From: a virus
Reading direction: 5' to 3' (one strand)
IMG/VR virus record: IMGVR_UViG_3300020159_001775
Location: 1-34,698 of that record
DNA: 34,698 bases
The notes below the pieces were generated by a model. That model worked only from the letters and a program-made list of their open reading frames with translations, did no database searches and was not told the DNA's origin. This document shows, piece by piece, positions 1-6,136 of this stretch. Each line of letters starts with the position of its first letter. The stretch's first letter is position 1. The position numbers and the translations under genes are program-made.

Positions 1-23
1 ACTTCTTTGATTTGTTTATCCAT
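1..23 (-). CDS. Start of a gene running off the left edge
   Basis: An ATG at 23-21 overlaps the last eight bases of the neighbouring 69-residue gene and opens a frame with no stop before the window edge. Only the residues MDKQIKE are visible. The AATGGATAA overlap is like other junctions in this window, and a GAGA stretch lies a short distance upstream. Nothing can be said about function. It could also be a chance ATG. Confidence 0.3.
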
Positions 24-225
24 TGAGTTTCTCATTCAACAGGGTTGGAGAAATGTGAGAACCTGAATTGATAAAATCTTCTGCAACGACTTCAGCATGT
101 TGTTCGCTCGACACAACAGTTTTTTGAAGGATTCGATTGTCCATGTACATAGACACTTCCCACAACTCATTGTTCTTGGAAACAGTTGCTTTCTTGCTTC
201 CATTTAGATATTCAGAATAAAACAT
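16..225 (-). CDS. Hypothetical protein, 69 residues
   Basis: Small, mostly soluble-looking protein with no signal peptide or membrane segment. The N-terminal part looks like a beta-rich segment (YLNGSKKATV, ELWEVSMYMDNRI), followed by a helical part with several acidic residues (HAEVVAEDFINSG). It lies 12 bases downstream of the CobT-like gene in the same direction and is probably cotranscribed with it. I do not recognise the family. The start ATG at 225 follows an AAAGGAATT ribosome-binding stretch. Confidence 0.6.
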   Translation of the reverse strand: MFYSEYLNGSKKATVSKNNELWEVSMYMDNRILQKTVVSSEQHAEVVAEDFINSGSHISPTLLNEKLNG

Positions 226-237
226 TATAATTCCTTT

Positions 238-2328
238 TTAAGTAATAAGATCAATAAAACGGTTGAGAACAACTCGGTTATTCACTCGACCGCTAGCATA
301 CTTATTGAATGCGGATACGATACCACGTGTCGTAGCATTTTCTTTCACAATCAATTCGTTGTTTTCATCGGTGTTCATTGCTTCTGAACGAAGAAGATAA
401 TATTCATTAAAGCCTGCATTGTTAACAATACAATACCTGTCTTTGCGAGCCGCCTCTTTGATTGCTTCATATTCTTTGTTGTTCCCAAAGAACTGATCAA
501 CTTTGGACCTGTAATCTCTTCCGTGAGCAATATAGAAACCAATCACGTTTGAATTTGTACGAGCTTTCAACAACTTAATCAAGCAAGTGGTTTGAAAGTT
601 ATTATAACGTTTAGTATCATACTGTTCTTCGTTTTTGGTTTTAGGATCACGAATAATGATTTTGTTCGCTTCTTTGCCGTTACTGCCTTTACGCAAATCT
701 CGGGTATATCCGGTATAATCGGTATAAACATTTGTCAAAGGATGCCCATCACCATCTGTCAAGAAAACGGTGTTCACAATTTGAAGTTTGTTTTTCTTCT
801 GGAAGTGTGGAACAATTTCCATTGCAGCAATGATGATTTCGTTGAGTGGTGTACCAGACAAAGACATCCAATAAGGAGTCCTTACGATGTTTCTGTAAGT
901 ATTAACACCGGCAATATGCATCAGTGCGGCACCAGCATAAACAAAGTCTTTTGAAGACATGCGACTAGACAACAAATTGATGATACCAAAACTATATATC
1001 GAAATATCATTTGGTTTCACTTTGAAATTGACCATCTCTTCACTAACTGTTTCTTCAATGAAAGAATAGACTTCGAAAGGAATATTTACTTTCTTGCAGA
1101 ACATCACAAGGTTCAACAATTGTTTCACGGTGTTACCGATATGTTGAGCCATCGAACCAGACCAATCGAGGAAGATGATAAGCCCGTGAGACTTGCCACC
1201 AGGAACCACGGTAACTTTCTTAAAGATATCTTCATTGAACTGATAGGAAAAAATTCGGTTCAGATTCAAATCACCAGTCTTTGAAGTGCTTGCACGCTTT
1301 AATTGATCGGCATTCTTACGCATTTCAAATTCTTTTACCAAATAAGAGACAACCTTGTTTGACTCGCGGCGGAACTTGTCGAATCCTTTTTTATCGATAT
1401 CATAATTGTCTTCGCGATATTTTTTATAAACATCTTTGTAATCGAAAATCTGATTCACATCGAATTCTGGAATATTCACATAATTGATTTGAGTATCATC
1501 ATTCGAAAAGAGTTGATGTTCATTCTTACGATAAGCTTCATCGGTTAGAGAACGGATATTTTTTTCCGAATTATCTTGTTGGCCGGTGCCAGTCTTGTTC
1601 GAACTATCTTTTTCTTTGGGTTCTTCAACATCTTCTTCAGATGGTTCGTCGGAATATTGATTGTTGTTTCCTTCTTCATCTTCATCGTAATTCGGTTGAT
1701 CAGATTCGTTGTCACCCTCATCTTCACCGGGTTCGTTGCCTTCTCCAGAATCATCATATTTTTGTTTTTCTTCTTCAACCATCTTCATATAATCGACAAC
1801 ACGCTTTGTCACTTCAATCACTTGATCGAAAGTTTCGGTGGATTCAATGTCTTTTAAAAGATCGCGTTCGGTTTCGTTGAATTTGATTGCCAAGCCTGCG
1901 CCGCCCTTGCAATGAAGGTTGACACGGTCAATGAAATTGTATTCATTCAAGTCTTTGCCTTCTGTTGCAAAGAAATCTTTCTCCAAAAGCTCTTGGTAAG
2001 CTTTAACAAAGGAGTTTTTAAGCCCAGGATATTTGTATTTGATTTTACGTTCAATGCGTGAGTCTTCAACAATGTTCAGAATACCCATGTTCATCTTCTC
2101 TTCTTTTGACTTCATCAGTCCATCAAGAGGGGTATAGAGAGCATGACCAACTTCGTGACCCATGAAAAGATCATACAGTTGAGGAGAGATATCCTTGTCA
2201 AGAACAGGTACCGTCAAGATACGGTTCTTAACATCGAAAAAAGCAGTTGCAACATTTCGTTGTTCAACGATCAAGTCTTCGGTGGCCATCAATTTAGCCA
2301 AAATAGATTTTGAATCAATCAGTGTCAT
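238..2328 (-). CDS. CobT-like protein: zinc-metallopeptidase motif plus C-terminal VWA domain
   Basis: A 696-residue protein. The N-terminal domain carries HEVGH at residues 58-62, with an NIVED segment at 84-88 that can supply the third zinc ligand. A very acidic, low-complexity linker spans about 185-245. The C-terminal von Willebrand A domain has an intact MIDAS motif, DWSGS at 387-391, with downstream SGTPL and TDGDG segments. This order (helical/metallopeptidase-like domain, acidic linker, VWA) is that of CobT-type cobaltochelatase subunits, which work with a MoxR-type AAA+ ATPase (CobS). T4-like cyanophages are known to carry a cobS gene. No such ATPase is visible here, so it would have to lie outside the window. 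In a phage the likely role is remodelling or proteolysis of a protein complex rather than cobalamin synthesis; that is inference. Confidence 0.85.
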   Translation of the reverse strand: MTLIDSKSILAKLMATEDLIVEQRNVATAFFDVKNRILTVPVLDKDISPQLYDLFMGHEVGHALYTPLDGLMKSKEEKMNMGILNIVEDSRIERKIKYKYPGLKNSFVKAYQELLEKDFFATEGKDLNEYNFIDRVNLHCKGGAGLAIKFNETERDLLKDIESTETFDQVIEVTKRVVDYMKMVEEEKQKYDDSGEGNEPGEDEGDNESDQPNYDEDEEGNNNQYSDEPSEEDVEEPKEKDSSNKTGTGQQDNSEKNIRSLTDEAYRKNEHQLFSNDDTQINYVNIPEFDVNQIFDYKDVYKKYREDNYDIDKKGFDKFRRESNKVVSYLVKEFEMRKNADQLKRASTSKTGDLNLNRIFSYQFNEDIFKKVTVVPGGKSHGLIIFLDWSGSMAQHIGNTVKQLLNLVMFCKKVNIPFEVYSFIEETVSEEMVNFKVKPNDISIYSFGIINLLSSRMSSKDFVYAGAALMHIAGVNTYRNIVRTPYWMSLSGTPLNEIIIAAMEIVPHFQKKNKLQIVNTVFLTDGDGHPLTNVYTDYTGYTRDLRKGSNGKEANKIIIRDPKTKNEEQYDTKRYNNFQTTCLIKLLKARTNSNVIGFYIAHGRDYRSKVDQFFGNNKEYEAIKEAARKDRYCIVNNAGFNEYYLLRSEAMNTDENNELIVKENATTRGIVSAFNKYASGRVNNRVVLNRFIDLIT

Positions 2329-2329
2329 C

Positions 2330-2512
2330 TTATTTCTTTTCAGTAATTACAAGTACATTGCCGGTCGGAGTCTGTTGAACTTCTAAATTCAAGACAGTGC
2401 CTTCTTTCCAGCCTTTTTGCTGAATCAGTTCATCGGGAAATTGTAGGATTGCATCACCCGAACCGTCATCTGCTTCGATCAGGTGTGTTACCCAAGAATT
2501 TTTCTCTTGCAT
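2330..2512 (-). CDS. AbrB/MazE/SpoVT-like small protein
   Basis: A 60-residue protein whose middle part (GSGDAILQFPDELIQQKGWK, then EGTVLNLEVQ) follows the swapped-hairpin AbrB pattern: a beta strand, a 'P-x-E-L/I-x-x-x-G-W-x-x-G' turn, then a strand. Such proteins are usually dimeric DNA-binding regulators or antitoxins. No toxin-like partner gene overlaps it. It starts with a TAATG overlap on the 50-residue gene upstream and ends one base before the CobT-like gene, so it is translationally linked to both. The promoter at 3030-3057 that drives this operon carries a perfect inverted repeat, so autoregulation is an attractive inference. Confidence 0.65.
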   Translation of the reverse strand: MQEKNSWVTHLIEADDGSGDAILQFPDELIQQKGWKEGTVLNLEVQQTPTGNVLVITEKK

Positions 2513-2664
2513 TATTCATCTCCAATCACAATTTTAGTAAAATTACGCATGTTTTTGTCTTTACGTGAGTATTTTACATCATTTTTGTGTTTCTGAACAT
2601 ATTTAATTGGCGTCCGGCACACAGGACGTTGCAATTTTACAACAAAACTTTTTTTGGACTTCAT
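2512..2664 (-). CDS. Small basic conserved phage protein, 50 residues
   Basis: The frame opens with ATG at 2664 and reads MKSKKSFVVKLQRPVCRTP and onward to ...NFTKIVIGDE, stopping with TAA at 2514-2512. The stop overlaps the next ATG by one base (TAATG). It starts only a few bases after the stop of the 112-residue gene, so it fills the only gap between two genes. The protein is strongly basic (about 13 Lys/Arg) with an RP..RTP segment. From memory, similar small proteins sit at this position in other T4-like marine phages. Function unknown. Confidence 0.65.
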   Translation of the reverse strand: MKSKKSFVVKLQRPVCRTPIKYVQKHKNDVKYSRKDKNMRNFTKIVIGDE

Positions 2665-2665
2665 T

Positions 2666-3004
2666 TTATCGCCTCATTTTCGAAATTTCGACTGCTTCCT
2701 CATCAGAAAACACAGGAACAGCGTTCGATTTATGCATTGTGGCGATTCCGACGACTTTTGTGCCGGTATAAACTTTCGGAGAAGCTTTTGTGGCACCGTT
2801 TTCGCCGGTACTTAGTGAAGGATGACGCACGGTTTCACGGCCGACAGGTGCCGAGAGTTTATAACCGGTCAAAATGTTGTTAGTTTTAACAACTTTAAGA
2901 ATTTTAGTTGGTTTGTGTGATTCCAACCACTTTTCATATTGCTCGCGCTCAGCCTTTGGCCTTTTTTTGACTTTGGACTTTGCAGTTCGTGTATAAATCA
3001 TCAT
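2666..3004 (-). CDS. Conserved phage protein, 112 residues, unknown function
   Basis: First gene of the operon behind the 3030-3057 promoter. It has a basic N-terminus (RTAKSKVKKRPKAEREQYEK) with a WLESHKPTK segment, a central GRETVRHPSLSTG segment, and a C-terminal half ending YTGTKVVGIATMHKSNAVPV..DEEAVEISKMRR. From memory, this layout recurs in T4-like phages of aquatic bacteria, but no function is known to me. No membrane segment. The first ATG is adjacent to a second (ATGATG). A strong ribosome-binding site is lacking: GAGG lies about 14 bases upstream. Confidence 0.7.
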   Translation of the reverse strand: MMIYTRTAKSKVKKRPKAEREQYEKWLESHKPTKILKVVKTNNILTGYKLSAPVGRETVRHPSLSTGENGATKASPKVYTGTKVVGIATMHKSNAVPVFSDEEAVEISKMRR

Positions 3005-3012
3005 AATTAAGT

Positions 3013-3050
3013 CATCCTCAATAGTTTCTATTATAACAGAATTGAGGATG
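3013..3050. repeat. Perfect 10-bp inverted repeat centred on a -10 box (putative operator)
   Basis: The plus strand has CATCCTCAAT at 3013-3022 and its exact reverse complement ATTGAGGATG at 3041-3050, separated by 18 bases. The centre of symmetry is at about 3031.5, on the TATAAT box at 3030-3035. One arm lies in the promoter spacer and the other at the expected transcription start, so the RNA would carry only one arm. This geometry suits a dimeric repressor rather than an RNA hairpin. Confidence 0.6.
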
Positions 3051-3057
3051 TTGTCAA
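3030..3057 (-). promoter_or_regulatory. Consensus sigma70 promoter with extended -10
   Basis: On the minus strand TTGACA (3057-3052) and TATAAT (3035-3030) are both perfect matches, separated by 16 bases. A TG one base upstream of the -10 makes it an extended -10. Transcription would start near 3023 and read the 112-residue, 50-residue, AbrB-like and CobT-like genes. The quality of the match suggests an early promoter used by unmodified host polymerase. Confidence 0.75.
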
Positions 3058-3061
3058 GCTA

Positions 3062-3083
3062 GTTGTTGTATCTACGCAACAAC
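3062..3083 (-). terminator. Hairpin after the 61-residue gene, possible weak terminator
   Basis: GTTGTTG and CAACAAC can pair as a 7-bp stem around an 8-base loop, 11 bases after the stop of the 61-residue gene and just upstream of the next promoter. No run of U follows, so it does not fit an intrinsic terminator well. It might stabilise the 3' end of the upstream message or insulate the promoter. Confidence 0.3.
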
Positions 3084-3093
3084 CAAATTTATA

Positions 3094-3279
3094 TCAATCT
3101 ATTTGTCTATAACGTTTTCTTGTAGACTTTTGGTACTCATTATCATAATCATGATAATCTTCGTTATAAAAAGATTTTCTTGATGGTTTTTTCTTCATTT
3201 TTTTCTTTTCATAAAAGAACTCATAATCATCTTCGTTGTAGTTTCTATTCCTACGAAACTTTTCAACATTTTTTGACAC
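3094..3279 (-). CDS. Small charged Tyr/Lys-rich protein, 61 residues
   Basis: Very hydrophilic protein with alternating acidic-aromatic and basic stretches (NYNEDDYEFFYEKKKMKKK, NEDYHDYDNEY), probably disordered. No recognised domain. It begins six bases after the stop of the nucleotidyltransferase-like gene and ends before a hairpin and a promoter, so it is likely the last gene of the transcript from the RNase H region. Its composition hints at RNA or protein binding, but that is only a guess. Confidence 0.5.
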   Translation of the reverse strand: MSKNVEKFRRNRNYNEDDYEFFYEKKKMKKKPSRKSFYNEDYHDYDNEYQKSTRKRYRQID

Positions 3280-3284
3280 TTAAA

Positions 3285-3662
3285 TTACTCCTTACTTAAA
3301 ACTTCAAAATTAATGCCCCCAATTTTTGTTTCTGGTCTGTCTGACATATCAAACTCAGAAACATAAGTGATGTTTGAGCGGGGGTAACATACTTTCACCA
3401 CTTTTAATAAATTACACACATTATCGTTACAATCATTGAAGATAAAAACTTCATCGACGTATTTTATACTTTCAAGTATTCTTTTTCTAACTTCTAGGCT
3501 TTGATTTAATATACCCGTCTTCATATGCAATAACATATCAGAATGTATGCCTACAATTAACCAATCACCCATCTCTTTACATTTTTGTAGGTGTATTATT
3601 TCTTTTAATGTTATTGGATCAAAATAACCAGACGTTACTATTAGTTTTTCTTTGATTGTCAT
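3285..3662 (-). CDS. Degenerate cytidylyltransferase-like (nucleotidyltransferase-fold) protein
   Basis: 125 residues matching the glycerol-3-phosphate cytidylyltransferase/RfaE-type fold: an initial strand and SGYFDP at 11-16, WLIVGIHSD around 34-42, then R-K-R-I-L-ESIKYVDEVFIF, the usual 'R..ii..i..VD.V' segment. The family's catalytic HxGH motif, expected straight after FDP, reads TLKEI here, and no clear ISSTxxR motif follows. The nucleotide-transfer chemistry is therefore probably lost or altered. Compare the intact TIGH motif in the 19137-20999 gene. It overlaps the upstream DUF6433-like gene by four bases. Confidence 0.7.
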   Translation of the reverse strand: MTIKEKLIVTSGYFDPITLKEIIHLQKCKEMGDWLIVGIHSDMLLHMKTGILNQSLEVRKRILESIKYVDEVFIFNDCNDNVCNLLKVVKVCYPRSNITYVSEFDMSDRPETKIGGINFEVLSKE

Positions 3663-4087
3663 GGTAGTAGATCAGGAAAAGCCTCCTTGACGAACTTGTA
3701 ATCCAATCCTTTTACACCTAAATCTTTTTGAAAGATTCCCAACAACACTTCAGCTTCTCTCGGTTCGATAGATTCCAACATTTGAATGAGTAATTCGTTC
3801 CGTCTTTTATCAGTGAGTGTTTCAGCTGTTTGGTTACCTTCTAGAAACATATATAGTCTTCGCAGTTGAGCGTTTAGACTATCATGTGTTATACCAGGCA
3901 ACATATCGGTTGGTACTTTATAGTTTTCTGGAAGCTCTTTTATTTTCCACTTAAAATCTGGATGATAAGTTAATTTAAAAACATCAACCAAAGTTTGTGA
4001 CAAGTTATTGCCAATTACTTGCATTCTTTCTTTTTTGCTTTTAGCATTTTCAAATTCATCAAATACTTCATACAGTGTTTTCATCAA
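3659..4087 (-). CDS. DUF6433-like conserved phage protein
   Basis: 142 residues. The pattern is an N-terminal helix (EVFDEFENAKSKKERMQVI), a central 'LTYHPDFKWKIKELPENYK' segment, RRLYMFLEGN, and a C-terminal 'IEPREAEVLLGIFQKDL..KGLDYKFVKEAFPDLLP'. From memory this matches a family widespread in T4-like cyanophages and catalogued as DUF6433. Its function is not known to me. It overlaps RNase H by four bases upstream and the nucleotidyltransferase-like gene by four bases downstream, which suggests coupled translation with replication genes. Confidence 0.75.
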   Translation of the reverse strand: MMKTLYEVFDEFENAKSKKERMQVIGNNLSQTLVDVFKLTYHPDFKWKIKELPENYKVPTDMLPGITHDSLNAQLRRLYMFLEGNQTAETLTDKRRNELLIQMLESIEPREAEVLLGIFQKDLGVKGLDYKFVKEAFPDLLP

Positions 4088-4950
4088 AAATCCTCAATTA
4101 CTTCAATTAAATTTTTAAGCTTGTTAGCTATCAGATAATCCAAAATCTTACTCTTAGAAGCCGGTTTGACTTCATCATAAGTATTTATAATTTTGTCTTT
4201 GATATCGTTTGGAATGTTACTGAGATCAATTAGTGCTTGATTTCTTGAAAAACCAATTTTCTCATTCTCATTATCCCAGTCTGCGTAGTTTTTCTCCATC
4301 AACTTTTCCAATTTGATCTTGGAAATTGTTGTTTGGCGTAACTCGCGAACAAAGCAATCAGATGGTGACAAAATATTTGGAATCCCATCACCTTTATCAC
4401 CACGAATGATTTTTTCTTTTAATTCCATCAAAGGATTTTCAGAAATAATAAATTTCTTCTGTGAGGGATTATATTGCTTGACGGTATACTTGCTTGATGC
4501 AGTATTGTATTGTTGCAATTGCAGGAAGTCACCATCACTAGAAATAATCAAAATATTTTCATGCATAATGTGTCGAGGCACAAGAGTACCAATAATATCG
4601 TCAGCTTCGGCACCTTCAACATCAACAACTTTGTAGGGAAAATATTCTTTTAGTTCTTGTTTAAATTTCGACAACATATCAAAGATGAGATGCCAATCCA
4701 AATCGGATTTTTCTCTAGTCTTTTTGCGTCCTGCTTTATAGAAAGGGAATAGTTCGCGGCGCCAATATTTTCGGTTGTCACAACAAAGAACAACTTCATT
4801 GTATTCGTTACGGAAGTTTTTAACATGAGTCCTAATGATGTTTAGGATCATGTGTCGGACCAGGCTCTCTTCCAGCTTAATTCCTTTTTGGTTGGCGATT
4901 TGTGCCATTAGACCGGCCAACAATACCTGATTTAGATCAACGAGAATCAT
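4084..4950 (-). CDS. rnh: T4-type RNase H (FEN-family 5'-3' nuclease)
   Basis: 288 residues, slightly shorter than T4 Rnh. It removes RNA primers and flaps during lagging-strand synthesis. Metal-binding acidic residues are visible: D5 in the first strand, D58 in CCDNRKYWRR, E115/D117/D118 in GAEADD, D139 and D141 in SSDGD. The helix-three-turn-helix motif GDKGDGIPN at 184-192 is intact. The start ATG at 4950 lies downstream of a candidate promoter. DUF6433-like and nucleotidyltransferase-like genes follow with overlaps. Confidence 0.93.
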   Translation of the reverse strand: MILVDLNQVLLAGLMAQIANQKGIKLEESLVRHMILNIIRTHVKNFRNEYNEVVLCCDNRKYWRRELFPFYKAGRKKTREKSDLDWHLIFDMLSKFKQELKEYFPYKVVDVEGAEADDIIGTLVPRHIMHENILIISSDGDFLQLQQYNTASSKYTVKQYNPSQKKFIISENPLMELKEKIIRGDKGDGIPNILSPSDCFVRELRQTTISKIKLEKLMEKNYADWDNENEKIGFSRNQALIDLSNIPNDIKDKIINTYDEVKPASKSKILDYLIANKLKNLIEVIEDF

Positions 4951-4967
4951 AACAAACCTTAAAGAAT

Positions 4968-5321
4968 TTATATTTTCTGAATCTTATCACATTTCTCCAA
5001 TTCTGTCAACACTTTTTCAACGTATTCTTTGGAGGTTGTTGTTTTTCTAGCAATCATTCCATACCAATCTTGTGGTATTAAAGAGGAAGCATATTCTCTC
5101 GGATCCGTTAGTACTGCATCAAAATGATCGAGGTCATCAATAGCATCATTTTCTGATTTGAATAGTATTATGTGCCATTCCGAACCCATGGAACTACCAC
5201 CAACAGGTTCTCCAACATTTTTATATTCACTCACCGTTACGTGAAGTGAGTTTTCTTCACCTTCTACTGGCAGAAAGCATAATGTATCATATTCTTTCAC
5301 ATGTTCAAAACATTTTAACAT
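4968..5321 (-). CDS. Hypothetical protein, 117 residues
   Basis: Acidic soluble protein with an MGSEWHIILFKSEND segment and a C-terminal helix (KEYVEKVLTELEKCDKIQKI). No motif I recognise and no signal or membrane segment. It overlaps the GIY-YIG nuclease gene by seven bases and precedes RNase H by 17 bases. Its 3' end contains the candidate promoter for RNase H. Confidence 0.65.
   Translation of the reverse strand: MLKCFEHVKEYDTLCFLPVEGEENSLHVTVSEYKNVGEPVGGSSMGSEWHIILFKSENDAIDDLDHFDAVLTDPREYASSLIPQDWYGMIARKTTTSKEYVEKVLTELEKCDKIQKI
4981..5009 (-). promoter_or_regulatory. Candidate sigma70 promoter for RNase H
   Basis: On the minus strand TTGACA (5009-5004) is followed after 17 bases by TAAGAT (4986-4981), with TG one base before the -10. 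The -10 matches consensus at four of six positions, helped by the extended TG. It lies inside the 3' end of the 117-residue gene, and the predicted start is just upstream of the RNase H ATG at 4950. Because it is intragenic, chance is not excluded. Confidence 0.35.
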
Positions 5322-5728
5322 TGTAATCCTTTGATGTGCGATTTTCTAACTCTAACCATAATCCAAGAATTATAATATACATCACTTTCTAAAACACCAT
5401 TAATGAATTGTTCTTTCGCTTCAAGATAACCACACTCACCTTTTGTTTTGCACAGGTGTATTATTTCTCTTTTGAAATTTTCTCGGCCATGAAGTGAAAT
5501 GTCTTTTTTAAGTTCTTCATTGGAACCATAGTAAGTTTGCCAATCACTAGAAATTTTAAAACGTTTCTTTTTTCCTTTAACTTGCTTTGTTTTGGAAGAA
5601 TAAAAGAATTTTTTGCCGATATACTGTTTACCAGTTATATTGTTTGTGATTCTGTAGACAAAACCATAATATTCATTAATCAAATCTTCAGTGAAGTCTT
5701 GATTATTATATAACCAACTTAATCCCAT
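5315..5728 (-). CDS. GIY-YIG family endonuclease
   Basis: 137 residues. The GIY-YIG signature appears as GFVYRITN at 22-29 and KQYIGKK at 34-40. It is followed by a WQTYYGSN segment at 63-70 and a catalytic-type glutamate in YLEAKEQF (E103 or E106), then the asparagine in YYNSW at 120. Length and features fit the small stand-alone phage GIY-YIG nucleases, which may be homing endonucleases or DNA-degrading enzymes. No separate DNA-binding domain is obvious apart from a basic insert (KQVKGKKKRFK). It sits between genes with no interrupted reading frame, so there is no intron to mobilise here. The start overlaps the zinc-ribbon gene by 10 bases. Confidence 0.88.
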   Translation of the reverse strand: MGLSWLYNNQDFTEDLINEYYGFVYRITNNITGKQYIGKKFFYSSKTKQVKGKKKRFKISSDWQTYYGSNEELKKDISLHGRENFKREIIHLCKTKGECGYLEAKEQFINGVLESDVYYNSWIMVRVRKSHIKGLQC

Positions 5729-5895
5729 TCTTGATTGTCCGAATCATCATCTTCATCATATTCTGCAATCTCTTCTATCAGTTCACCGCAAAACGGGCAA
5801 AATTCTGGATAATCTGCTGATGTTAATTCTTCGACATATTCTATATCATAAGAAGATTCACAGTTGTGGCATTCGGCTGTTATTGTTTTGTTCAT
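5719..5895 (-). CDS. Small zinc-ribbon protein, 58 residues
   Basis: ATG at 5895 opens a frame that ends with TAA at 5721-5719. Two CxxC knuckles are visible: CHNC (C9, C12) and CPFC followed by Gly (C33, C36), the pattern of a zinc ribbon. The C-terminus is strongly acidic (EYDEDDDSDNQEWD). An AGAGGA ribosome-binding site lies seven bases before the ATG, inside the end of the 89-residue gene, which it overlaps by 38 bases. Function unknown. Similar small zinc-ribbon proteins are common in T4-like phages and often act in transcription or as adaptors. Confidence 0.75.
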   Translation of the reverse strand: MNKTITAECHNCESSYDIEYVEELTSADYPEFCPFCGELIEEIAEYDEDDDSDNQEWD

Positions 5896-6127
5896 CTTTA
5901 GTTCCTCTCTTAGGAAACAAATAATTTGTTTGTGTATCTACATAATACTTAGATACATTAACAAAATTGTTTTTTAACATGTAAGCAAATTCTGTTTGTG
6001 ATTTTATAAAATCGTGACAGGCTTTATTTAATACTTCGTCTTTCACAATCTCATCGGTATAATAACTTTTCGTTTCTTGAATTGTATCAATGAACACTTT
6101 TGTCATATCCCATTTTAATCCAAACAT
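5858..6127 (-). CDS. Hypothetical protein, 89 residues
   Basis: Predicted mostly helical soluble protein (IKSQTEFAYMLKNNFVNVSKYYVD), ending in a polar tail. It starts nine bases after nrdB, so it is probably in the same transcript. Its last 13 codons overlap the zinc-ribbon gene. I do not recognise the family. From memory, phage proteins of similar size occupy the position next to nrdB in related genomes. Confidence 0.6.
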   Translation of the reverse strand: MFGLKWDMTKVFIDTIQETKSYYTDEIVKDEVLNKACHDFIKSQTEFAYMLKNNFVNVSKYYVDTQTNYLFPKRGTKDEQNNNSRMPQL

Positions 6128-6136
6128 TTTAGTCCT

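Noticed and set aside
1545-1778. Open frames on both strands over the acidic linker of the CobT-like protein
   Set aside because: The GAA/GAT-rich linker lacks stops in other frames. The resulting Lys/Asn- or Phe/Ile-rich products have no protein-like features.
4183-4190. TATAAATA late-promoter match inside the RNase H gene
   Set aside because: It is inside a well-conserved coding segment, about 100 bases before the next start, and that gene already overlaps RNase H for translation. Treated as chance.
5315-5728. GIY-YIG gene as a homing endonuclease inside an intron
   Set aside because: Both flanking genes are complete, and no split gene or intron-like sequence surrounds it.
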